From assembly GCA_008501545.1 (NCBI GenBank), contig QQUM01000093.1:1-5929 (forward strand): a DNA stretch of 5,929 nt. Reading direction: 5' to 3'. This document shows, one piece after another, positions 1-5,929 of the stretch. Within the stretch, counting starts at the first letter, position 1. Each line of letters opens with the position of its first letter. The notes beneath the pieces were generated by a model, which was not told where the DNA came from, did not search any database, and saw nothing but the letters and a program-made list of their open reading frames with translations. The DNA is from Calditrichota bacterium (GTDB taxonomy: Bacteria; Zhuqueibacterota; Zhuqueibacteria; Zhuqueibacterales; Geothermadaptataceae). Position numbers and translations under genes: made by a program.

Positions 1-796
1 TGCCTTCCCCGGGATGAAATCCTGTTTTAATAGAGGAAATACCAGCCGGCAATATGAGAAAAACACTGATCAATGTGATGGGTAAGCCATAGGCGTAAAA
101 CAACCAGAATCCGATAAAGCAAGCGACAACGAGGCATAAAATATATTCCGCTTGTGTAAATTTTCTTCCGAATCGCACCGCCAGTGTTTTTTTGCCTGCT
201 TTGCTGTCAGTTTCGATATCGCGTAAATTGTTGACGACAAGGATGGCCATGGAAATCAGACCAGGAGCGAAACCTGCAATAATAACATGCGGGGCGATGG
301 AAAGCGCTTGTACATAATACGTCCCGCCGACGGCAACAGGCCCGAAAAAGACGAGCACAAACAAATCCGCGATGCCAAGGTAAGCCAGGGCGTAGGGCGT
401 CGCGGTGTACAATATCCCAAAAAAAATTGATGCGACTCCAATAGCAACAACCGGCCATCCCCCACGCCAAACCAGGTAGATGCCAAGCACCATCGCCAGG
501 ACAAAGATCAAAATGAACGCAAAACGCATTTGCTGCGGTTTGACTTGTCCTGCTTGCGTCGCCCGCGTCGGACCAAGCCGTTCACCTGTATCCGCGCCTT
601 TGAGATAATCAAAATAATCGTTGGCGTAATTTGTACCGATCTGAATGAGGACCGCGCCGATCAGAGCAACCAGTGCTGATGGCCAATGATAAACATCATC
701 ATTGGCCGCCAGTGCAGTTCCCATCAAAACCGGAGCGATAGCCGCCCAGAGCGTTTTGGGCCGAGCGGCCAGAAGCCAAACTTTTATGGAATTCAT
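1..796 (-). CDS. menA: 1,4-dihydroxy-2-naphthoate polyprenyltransferase MenA, 3' end outside the window
   Basis: UbiA-superfamily membrane prenyltransferase. MenA joins a polyprenyl diphosphate to 1,4-dihydroxy-2-naphthoate, giving demethylmenaquinone at the inner face of the cytoplasmic membrane. I translated 265 codons without a stop; the family is about 290-310 residues, so roughly 30 are missing. Seen: an N-terminal ARPKTL motif (residues 11-16), a first Asp-rich motif NDYFDYLKGAD (59-69) followed by GPTRATQAG (75-83), and a second motif NNLRDIETD (189-197) leading into GKKTLAVRFG (201-210). The two motifs bind Mg-diphosphate in this family. Hydrophobic stretches near residues 18-31, 40-56, 92-110, 114-130, 142-160, 167-188 and 218-252 fit a multi-pass protein. 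The ARPKTL and GPTR context points to MenA rather than UbiA or another superfamily member. The start at 796 is firm: an in-frame TGA (797-799) directly precedes it, and later ATGs would lose ARPKTL. It lies 97 bases after lpdA on the same strand; co-transcription is possible but unproven. Confidence 0.93.
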   Translation of the reverse strand, partial: MNSIKVWLLAARPKTLWAAIAPVLMGTALAANDDVYHWPSALVALIGAVLIQIGTNYANDYFDYLKGADTGERLGPTRATQAGQVKPQQMRFAFILIFVLAMVLGIYLVWRGGWPVVAIGVASIFFGILYTATPYALAYLGIADLFVLVFFGPVAVGGTYYVQALSIAPHVIIAGFAPGLISMAILVVNNLRDIETDSKAGKKTLAVRFGRKFTQAEYILCLVVACFIGFWLFYAYGLPITLISVFLILPAGISSIKTGFHPGEG

Positions 797-802
797 TCAA
801 TA

Positions 803-805
803 TCC
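803..805 (-). promoter_or_regulatory. weak ribosome binding site of menA
   Basis: The only Shine-Dalgarno-like core before the menA ATG is GGA within GTTGGATATTGA, six bases before the start. It sits inside the ATTG-rich repeat element rather than in a typical purine-rich site. menA translation may therefore be weak, or may depend on folding of the neighbouring inverted repeat. The placement is seen; the regulatory effect is inference. Confidence 0.35.
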
Positions 806-883
806 AACACCCAATAATCAACGCTCAATTTCCAATATTTTAAATTTGAATATTGGGTATTGCGTGTTGATTATTGGTTATTG
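805..883. repeat. large imperfect inverted repeat of ATTG/CAAT words between lpdA and menA
   Basis: Bases 811-839 and 849-877 form two 29-base arms that pair without gaps around a 9-base centre (840-848, TTAAATTTG). The perfectly matched blocks are 12 bases (CCAATAATCAAC at 811-822 with GTTGATTATTGG at 866-877), 4 bases (CAAT 826-829 with ATTG 859-862) and 8 bases (CCAATATT 832-839 with AATATTGG 849-856). Two short internal mismatched patches separate them. CAA at 805-807 can also pair with TTG at 881-883. The element fills nearly all of the 97-base gap and is much more AT-rich than the flanking genes. It lacks a GC-rich stem and a following T run, so it does not look like a standard intrinsic terminator. 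It may be a dispersed intergenic repeat, an mRNA-stability hairpin or a cruciform. No open reading frame of interest lies in it. Confidence 0.8.
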
Positions 884-893
884 ATCCCTTTTT

Positions 894-2318
894 CTACTTT
901 CGTTTCGGCCGGTAAACGTGGGTCGCTTGACCGAAAAACATTTCAGCAGATTCCATCAAGGTTTCGGACAGGGTCGGGTGCGGATGGATACTCATTTTCA
1001 AGTCAGTCACAACAGCGGCCATTTCAATGGCGAGAACGCCTTCGGCGATAAGCTCACCTGCTCCAGGCCCGGCGACGCACATACCGAGAATTTGTTCTGT
1101 TTCCGGATCGACGATGAGTTTCGTCAGGCCATCGGTACGGTCCAGCGTCAATGCACGACCGGAAGCAGCCCATGGGAAACGCATGACGGATACTTTGCGT
1201 TTTTGTTCTTTGGCTTCGCTTTCGGTCAAACCACACCAAGCAATTTCCGGATCGGTGAAGACGACTGCAGGAATTGCACGCGGCTCATAGACAACTTTGT
1301 GCCCGGCAATGGCTTCCACAGCGATGCGGCCTTCGTGAGAAGCTTTGTGTGCCAGCATCGGCTCCCCGGCAATATCACCGATCGCATAAATCGATGGCTC
1401 GCCTGTTCGACGCTGGTCATCGACTTCAACAAAGCCTTTGCCATCGATTTTTACACGGGTATTCTCCAGCCCGAGTCCGTTCGAGTTCGGAACGCGCCCG
1501 ATGGAGACCAAAACTTTGTCGAATTGGAGCTCCTGTTTGTTATTTTCTTTATCGAGCAAGCTGACTTTGATGCCACCATCAACTTCGGTAATGCCTTCAA
1601 CCTTGGTGTTCAGCATTATATTTTCAAAGCGTGCATCAAGACTTTTTTGCAGAATTTTTACCACATCGCGATCGGCGCCTGGCAGCAGTCCCGGAAGCAT
1701 TTCAACGACCGTTACTTTTGTACCCAATGCTGCGTAGACCGTCCCCATTTCCAAACCGATGTAGCCACCCCCCACAACAAGCAATGACTCCGGAACATCG
1801 GCCAGCTCCAGCGCGCCAGTCGAATTCATAACACGTGGATTATCAGTCTTGAAAATCGGGATTTCCGTTGGTCGCGAACCCGTTGCCAATACCGCGTGAT
1901 TAAAAGCAAGCTGCTGCTTTTCGCCATCGTTCAGGGTAATTTCCAGGGTGTTGCTATCAAGGAAAAATGCTTTTCCGTGGATATGCTTGATTTTACGCTG
2001 CTTGACCAGTTGCCCAAGACCGCCGGTTAATTTATTAATCACACTTTCTTTCCAGCCGCGCAGTTTATCAACATCGATTTTCGGCGGCTGAAACTCGATC
2101 CCCCAGTTTTTCGATTCTTCCGTTTCGCGCATGAGTTTGGCGACATGCAACAGCGCTTTTGAAGGAATGCAGCCGCGGTACAAACAGACACCGCCAGGAT
2201 TTTCTGCCGGATCGATGACAGTGACATCCAGACCCAGATCAGCAGCCAGAAAAGCTGCCGCGTAACCACCGGGACCGGCGCCAATGACAACGAGATCGGC
2301 CTTATTTTCATTACTCAT
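894..2318 (-). CDS. lpdA: dihydrolipoamide dehydrogenase, E3 of the pyruvate dehydrogenase complex
   Basis: Cytoplasmic FAD flavoprotein that reoxidises the dihydrolipoyl arm of E2 and reduces NAD+ to NADH. Complete at 474 residues, the usual length. Domains in order: FAD-binding GAGPGG (13-18); redox-active disulfide C45/C50 in GGVCLYRGCIPSK; ATGSRP (145-150); NAD-binding GGGYIG (183-188), with Glu206 at the end of the second strand favouring NAD over NADP; IGRVPN (273-278); second FAD contact AIGD (312-315); and a C-terminal dimerisation domain with the HPHPTLSE motif. His447 and Glu452 there should be the active-site acid-base pair donated to the partner subunit. CLYRGC differs from the CLNVGC of the E. 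coli enzyme, but both cysteines and GCIPSK are intact. The ATG at 2318 places the FAD motif at the normal distance from the N-terminus and follows aceF by 26 bases, so co-transcription is likely. The same E3 could also serve 2-oxoglutarate dehydrogenase or the glycine cleavage system. Confidence 0.97.
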   Translation of the reverse strand: MSNENKADLVVIGAGPGGYAAAFLAADLGLDVTVIDPAENPGGVCLYRGCIPSKALLHVAKLMRETEESKNWGIEFQPPKIDVDKLRGWKESVINKLTGGLGQLVKQRKIKHIHGKAFFLDSNTLEITLNDGEKQQLAFNHAVLATGSRPTEIPIFKTDNPRVMNSTGALELADVPESLLVVGGGYIGLEMGTVYAALGTKVTVVEMLPGLLPGADRDVVKILQKSLDARFENIMLNTKVEGITEVDGGIKVSLLDKENNKQELQFDKVLVSIGRVPNSNGLGLENTRVKIDGKGFVEVDDQRRTGEPSIYAIGDIAGEPMLAHKASHEGRIAVEAIAGHKVVYEPRAIPAVVFTDPEIAWCGLTESEAKEQKRKVSVMRFPWAASGRALTLDRTDGLTKLIVDPETEQILGMCVAGPGAGELIAEGVLAIEMAAVVTDLKMSIHPHPTLSETLMESAEMFFGQATHVYRPKRK

Positions 2319-2325
2319 TTATTAT

Positions 2326-2329
2326 TCCA
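2326..2329 (-). promoter_or_regulatory. probable weak ribosome binding site of lpdA
   Basis: TGGA in CTGGAATAATAA precedes the lpdA ATG by seven bases and is the only Shine-Dalgarno-like core in the 26-base aceF-lpdA gap. The rest of the gap is AT-rich, with no room for a separate promoter and terminator. This supports read-through transcription from aceF. Confidence 0.45.
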
Positions 2330-2344
2330 GTCTTATTTTATTGG

Positions 2345-3688
2345 TTAACCTTCCATCGCCATCAAAAACGGCTCTTCCAGCACTTCACAGACAAATCGCA
2401 GAAAACGCGCTGCATCGGCACCATCGATAATACGATGATCATAGGATAAGCTTAACGGTAGCATCATTCTTGGTTCGAAATTCCCATCCACCAGCACCGG
2501 CTCGATGCGGCCACGGGATACTCCGAGAATAGCAACTTCCGGTGAGTTAACAATAGGCGTAAATCCTGTACCACCGATACCACCCAGATTGGAAATACTA
2601 AAATTCCCGCCCTGCATATCGTCAAGCGAAAGCTTGCGATCCCGGGCTTTTTGAGCGATTTCATTGATTTCGATGGCAAGTTGTGTCAGGTTTTTCTTGT
2701 CCACGTTTTTCACAACCGGAACAAGCAATCCGTGTTCCGTATCAACCGCGATGCCGATATTATAAAATTTCTTATAAATCACTTCGAAACTCTGCATGTC
2801 GATACTGCTGTTGAATTGCGGATATTTTTTCAATGCCGCTTCAATGACTTTTAACAAGATGACCGTAAGCGTCAATTTGCCGCCTGCGGCTGCTATTTTC
2901 GGTGCAAATTGCTTGCGCAGTTTTTCAAGATGAGTCAAATCAGCTTTGTCGAATTGTGTCACATGCGGAATCGTTGACCAGGCGTAGCTCAGGTGGGTTG
3001 CAGTAGTTTTACGGATTTTGCTCATCGTCTGGCGCTCAACTTCGCCCCATTTGCTGAAATCAGGCAGTGCTTGCTGCTGGGGTGCGAATGCTCCTCTCGG
3101 CGCACTCGGCTGTTGATTCAACTGTTTTGCATACGCTTTTACATCTTCGATGGAGATGCGGCCACCGGGACCGCTCCCTGGAACTTCATTGATATTAATG
3201 CCGATCTCTCTTGCGAATCGGCGTACGGATGGCGCTGCAGGAACAAGGCTGCGCGTCATGGGTGCAGCTTTTGTTTGTGCTGGAGGAGCCACACTTGCCG
3301 GTTTTTCAACGGGCTTAGCTGCCGGTGCTGTTTCTTCCTTTTTAGCCGGTGGTGCTGGCACGCTTGCCTGAGGGGCCTTTTCCGGTTTCTCCTCTACAGG
3401 TTCTGGTGCTTTTTTCTCCGGTTGTTCTTCCGCTGCTGAAGCCGCGCCACTGCCTTCCTTCATCACAAAAAGAATTTGACCAATTTTGACTTCATCGCCC
3501 TCACTGATCAATAATTTTGTTACCGTCCCATCTGCCGGTGCCGGTATATCCACAACAGCTTTATCGGTCTCTAACTCAAAAACGACCTGATTTTCGGATA
3601 CCGCGTCACCCTCTTGAATTTTAACGGCAGCGATGGTTCCCGATTCTATATTCTCACCCAACTCGGGCAATTTGAATTCTAATGACAT
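2345..3688 (-). CDS. aceF: dihydrolipoamide acetyltransferase, E2 of the pyruvate dehydrogenase complex, one lipoyl domain
   Basis: Core of the pyruvate dehydrogenase complex: it takes the acetyl group from E1 on a swinging lipoyl arm and transfers it to CoA. Complete at 447 residues. Domains: a biotinyl/lipoyl domain (about 2-77) with the lipoylation site ETDKAVVD, lysine 43; a long flexible linker rich in Ala, Pro, Lys and Glu (about 80-145); a peripheral subunit-binding domain (about 148-186, VPAAPSVRRFAREIG to GRISIEDVKAY) that docks E1 and E3; a second short linker containing QPSAPRGAFAPQQQALP; and a catalytic acyltransferase domain (about 212-447) with SYDHRIIDG, where His418 and Asp422 are the expected catalytic residues. 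E. coli AceF has three lipoyl domains, so this is a short form. The flanking AceE-type E1 and lpdA identify it as the pyruvate E2 rather than the 2-oxoglutarate or branched-chain enzyme. The start at 3688 is supported by a good ribosome binding site and by the lipoyl domain starting at once. Confidence 0.97.
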   Translation of the reverse strand: MSLEFKLPELGENIESGTIAAVKIQEGDAVSENQVVFELETDKAVVDIPAPADGTVTKLLISEGDEVKIGQILFVMKEGSGAASAAEEQPEKKAPEPVEEKPEKAPQASVPAPPAKKEETAPAAKPVEKPASVAPPAQTKAAPMTRSLVPAAPSVRRFAREIGININEVPGSGPGGRISIEDVKAYAKQLNQQPSAPRGAFAPQQQALPDFSKWGEVERQTMSKIRKTTATHLSYAWSTIPHVTQFDKADLTHLEKLRKQFAPKIAAAGGKLTLTVILLKVIEAALKKYPQFNSSIDMQSFEVIYKKFYNIGIAVDTEHGLLVPVVKNVDKKNLTQLAIEINEIAQKARDRKLSLDDMQGGNFSISNLGGIGGTGFTPIVNSPEVAILGVSRGRIEPVLVDGNFEPRMMLPLSLSYDHRIIDGADAARFLRFVCEVLEEPFLMAMEG

Positions 3689-3696
3689 ATTTTGTT

Positions 3697-3701
3697 TCCT
3701 T
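3697..3701 (-). promoter_or_regulatory. ribosome binding site of aceF
   Basis: AAGGA in CAAAGGAAACAAAAT lies eight bases before the aceF ATG. It is the clearest Shine-Dalgarno sequence in the window and fixes the aceF start. It begins ten bases downstream of the intergenic hairpin at 3712-3742, so the ribosome site itself stays outside the stem. Confidence 0.8.
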
Positions 3702-3711
3702 TGTTTTCAGA

Positions 3712-3742
3712 ACTCCAGCTGGTTATAAAACCCGGCTGGAGT
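3712..3742 (-). promoter_or_regulatory. hairpin in the aceE-aceF intergenic spacer
   Basis: ACTCCAGC (3712-3719) and GCTGGAGT (3735-3742) are a perfect 8-base inverted repeat. An inner GGTT (3721-3724) and AACC (3729-3732) extend the stem past a small asymmetric bulge, closing on a four-base loop. On the coding strand the stem is followed by TCTGAAAAC and then the aceF ribosome binding site, with no T run, so a full terminator is unlikely. A processing or stability hairpin that tunes E1 against E2 levels, or a weak attenuator, would fit. The rest of the 85-base spacer (3689-3773) shows no gene and no clear promoter. Confidence 0.6.
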
Positions 3743-3773
3743 GATTTTCTTATTCGATCTAATCGACACGATC

Positions 3774-5929
3774 CTATGCTTCAAGCGGGTTCAGTTTATC
3801 CGGGTTGATGCCCATATCCTTCATCGCTTTTTGTACGGTTTTGCTGTCTAATTTACCTTCACGCATCAAGGTTGTTAAAGCACCTAAAGCGATATAATTT
3901 GGGTCGATCTCGAAGAAATCACGCAAGTGGCGACGGCCATCGCTGCGACCGAAACCATCCGTCCCAAGAGAAAGCAGCGGACCTGGAATCCATTTCGCTA
4001 TTGATTCCGGCAAAGCACGGACATAATCCGAAGCGGCCACGAATCCACCTTTTGCATCTTTCAACGCATTGGTTACAAAAGGTACTTTCTGCTTTTTCTC
4101 CGGATTAAACAGGTTCCAGCGTTCAACCGCAACAGCATCATTATGCAGTTCTTTGTAGCTTGTAACACTCCAGACATCAGCTGCAACATTGTATTTTTCT
4201 TCCAGAAGTTGCTGCGCTTCCAAAACTTTCGTCAGAATTGCGCCACTGCCAAGCAGCTGTACCTGCAAATCGCTGTCCTTTAATTTTGATTTATTGAACT
4301 GGTAGATTCCCTTGAGAATACCTTCTTCAATTTTCTTGCCTTTCGGGATCGGTGGTTGCGCATAATTTTCATTCATCACTGTCAGATAATAAAACAGCGG
4401 CTCCTGGTTGCCGTACATGCGTTCGATTCCCTCACGAACGATGATCGCCAATTCATAAGCAAAGGCCGGATCATATGCTTTCATCGTCGGGTAAGGATAA
4501 GCAAACAGATGGCTGTTGCCATCCTGGTGCTGTAAACCTTCGCCGGCAAGGGTGGTCCGGCCGGCCGTTCCACCGACCAGAAATCCTCGCATGCGCATGT
4601 CACTTCCAGCCCAAATGAGATCTCCGGTACGCTGCAGGCCAAACATCGAGTAAAATATATAGAACGGAATCGTATTGACATTGTGTGTTGAATAAGCAGT
4701 TCCGGCTGCGATAAATGAAGCCAACGAACCTGCTTCAGTAATCCCTTCTTCGAATATCTGGCCGTCTTTCGCTTCCTTGTAGTAAAGCAGATTCTCACTG
4801 TCAACCGGCTCATATAACTGACCGACATGCGAATAAATACCGACTTTACGGAACAGTGCTTCCATTCCAAAAGTCCGCGCTTCATCCGGTACGATCGGGA
4901 CGATAAGTTTGCCAACTTCTTTATCACTTAACAATTTGGAAAGCAAACGCACAAAAACCATCGTTGTAGAGATAGCACGGTCATCTGTCCCTGTCAGAAA
5001 TTCATCATAAAGTTTTGGCATCACACGAATCGGATAGCTTTCTTCCTTGCGCGTTGGCATATAACCATACAATTTTTTGCGCTGCTCCTGCAGGTAAACC
5101 ATTTCCGGACTATCATCTTCCGGACGATAAAATGGGACGCTGTCGATTTTCTCATCTGAAATTGGAATACCAAAACGGGAGCGAAAGTGACGAAGTTCTT
5201 CCTCATTCATTTTTTTCTGAGAGTGCGTGATATTTTTCCCTTCACCGGCTTCACCGAGGCCATAACCTTTCACGGTGCGGGCCAAAATTACAGTCGGAGC
5301 GCCTGTATGATTGACCGCCTCATGATAAGCCGCATAAACTTTTTGCGGATCATGGCCGCCAAGACGCAAGCGTTCGAGCTGTTCGTCTGACAAGTGCTCG
5401 ACGAGTTTGAGCAGTTCCGGATATTTGCCATAAAAATGCTTGCGAAGATGTGCACCGCCACGAACGATGTAATTCTGGTATTCGCCATCAACGACTTCAC
5501 CCATACGTTTGACCAGCAAGCCGCTCTGGTCTCGGGCAATCAATTCATCCCAATCCGAGCCCCAGATGACCTTAATGACGTTCCAGCCTGAACCACGGAA
5601 ATTTCGTTCCAGTTCCTGAATAATTTTTCCGTTACCACGAACAGGGCCATCGAGCCGCTGCAAATTACAATTGATAACAAATATCAGGTTATCCAGCTTT
5701 TCTCTTGAAGCAAGAGAAATAGCGCCCAGTGCTTCCGGCTCATCGGTTTCACCATCACCGAGAAAAGCCCATACCTTCTCCCCTGCTGGTTCCTTCAAAC
5801 CACGATCTTCGAGGTAGCGGTTAAAACGCGCTTGATAAATCGCCATAATCGGCCCCAACCCCATCGATACTGTCGGGAACTGCCAGAATTCAGGTCGCAA
5901 CCACGGGTGCGGATATGAAGGCAGACCAC
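3774..5929 (-). CDS. aceE: pyruvate dehydrogenase E1, homodimeric AceE type, 5' end outside the window
   Basis: Thiamine-diphosphate enzyme that decarboxylates pyruvate and acetylates the lipoyl group of E2. The frame is open to the window edge: 717 full codons are visible against about 890 in the family, so roughly 170 N-terminal residues are missing. The visible part begins GLPSYPHPWLRPEFWQFP, a conserved AceE stretch; TTG at 5900 within it is an internal leucine, not a start. The thiamine-diphosphate motif runs from GDGE to NCN (bases 5664-5759), followed by LQRLDGPVRGNGKI. Later come GGHDPQKVYAAY, ARTVKGYGLG, the central-domain DEARTFGME, the EEGITEAGS stretch carrying the glutamate expected to activate the cofactor, YSMFGLQRTGDLIWA, and GEGLQHQDGNSH with an active-site histidine. 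The C-terminal domain carries LGTDGFGRSD and ends PDKLNPLEA, like the E. coli protein. No frameshift or missing motif was seen in the visible part. The missing N-terminus should carry further active-site histidines and the E2-binding region. It is first of the three pdh genes; its promoter lies outside. Confidence 0.98.
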   Translation of the reverse strand, partial: GLPSYPHPWLRPEFWQFPTVSMGLGPIMAIYQARFNRYLEDRGLKEPAGEKVWAFLGDGETDEPEALGAISLASREKLDNLIFVINCNLQRLDGPVRGNGKIIQELERNFRGSGWNVIKVIWGSDWDELIARDQSGLLVKRMGEVVDGEYQNYIVRGGAHLRKHFYGKYPELLKLVEHLSDEQLERLRLGGHDPQKVYAAYHEAVNHTGAPTVILARTVKGYGLGEAGEGKNITHSQKKMNEEELRHFRSRFGIPISDEKIDSVPFYRPEDDSPEMVYLQEQRKKLYGYMPTRKEESYPIRVMPKLYDEFLTGTDDRAISTTMVFVRLLSKLLSDKEVGKLIVPIVPDEARTFGMEALFRKVGIYSHVGQLYEPVDSENLLYYKEAKDGQIFEEGITEAGSLASFIAAGTAYSTHNVNTIPFYIFYSMFGLQRTGDLIWAGSDMRMRGFLVGGTAGRTTLAGEGLQHQDGNSHLFAYPYPTMKAYDPAFAYELAIIVREGIERMYGNQEPLFYYLTVMNENYAQPPIPKGKKIEEGILKGIYQFNKSKLKDSDLQVQLLGSGAILTKVLEAQQLLEEKYNVAADVWSVTSYKELHNDAVAVERWNLFNPEKKQKVPFVTNALKDAKGGFVAASDYVRALPESIAKWIPGPLLSLGTDGFGRSDGRRHLRDFFEIDPNYIALGALTTLMREGKLDSKTVQKAMKDMGINPDKLNPLEA

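Noticed and set aside
207..504. Two short minus-strand frames inside menA
   Set aside because: They are alternative frames of menA. The correct frame reads without interruption from 796 to the window edge with both UbiA-family Asp motifs.
805..883. The lpdA-menA inverted repeat as a rho-independent terminator of the pdh operon
   Set aside because: The stem is AT-rich, the arms are interrupted by mismatches, and no T run follows on the transcribed strand.
702..884. A 60-codon plus-strand frame that crosses the menA start and the repeat element
   Set aside because: Half is antisense to menA and the rest is translated repeat sequence; no family resemblance was seen.
918..1787. A 289-codon open frame on the plus strand opposite lpdA
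   Set aside because: It lies wholly antisense to a complete Lpd with every family motif. Its translation is rich in Phe, Asn and His with no recognisable domain, as expected for a shadow frame.
2993..3439. A 148-codon plus-strand frame rich in Cys, Phe and Arg opposite aceF
   Set aside because: The composition is the antisense image of the Ala/Pro/Lys/Glu-rich E2 linker; no ribosome site or domain was seen.
3735..3760. T-rich stretch after the 3712-3742 stem on the plus strand as a plus-strand terminator
   Set aside because: No plus-strand gene leads into it, and the T run is short and broken.
3774..5900. A complete 708-residue E1 starting at TTG 5900
   Set aside because: The frame stays open to the window edge, and the residues before it (GLPSYPHPW) are conserved AceE sequence, so the TTG codes an internal leucine and the gene is cut by the window.

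Overview
The window holds four genes, all on the minus strand and reading from high to low coordinates: a 5'-truncated aceE (pyruvate dehydrogenase E1), aceF (E2, dihydrolipoamide acetyltransferase), lpdA (E3, dihydrolipoamide dehydrogenase) and a 3'-truncated menA (1,4-dihydroxy-2-naphthoate polyprenyltransferase). Coding density is high. The only non-coding stretches are 85 bases between aceE and aceF, 26 between aceF and lpdA, and 97 between lpdA and menA. No RNA gene, insertion sequence, CRISPR array or phage gene was seen.

How the genes work together: the first three encode a complete pyruvate dehydrogenase complex. AceE decarboxylates pyruvate with thiamine diphosphate and acetylates the lipoyl group on AceF. 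AceF passes the acetyl group to CoA, and LpdA reoxidises the dihydrolipoyl arm, giving NADH. MenA is a membrane enzyme that prenylates dihydroxynaphthoate in menaquinone synthesis. A link between NADH supply and the quinone pool of a menaquinone-based respiratory chain is plausible, but it is inferred only from gene order.

Organism: a bacterium with moderate GC content (mid-40s to about 50 percent by eye), a homodimeric AceE-type E1 (the type familiar from Proteobacteria and Actinobacteria), an E2 with a single lipoyl domain, and menaquinone. Together these could suit an uncultivated Gram-negative-type lineage. I cannot assign a phylum from the sequence alone.

Layout: 1-796 menA; 797-893 an AT-rich intergenic stretch that is mostly one large imperfect inverted repeat built from ATTG/CAAT words; 894-2318 lpdA; 2345-3688 aceF; 3689-3773 a spacer with a GC-richer hairpin and the aceF ribosome binding site; 3774-5929 aceE. 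I found no convincing new biological system. The two points most worth a second look are the inverted-repeat element at the lpdA-menA junction and the hairpin between aceE and aceF.
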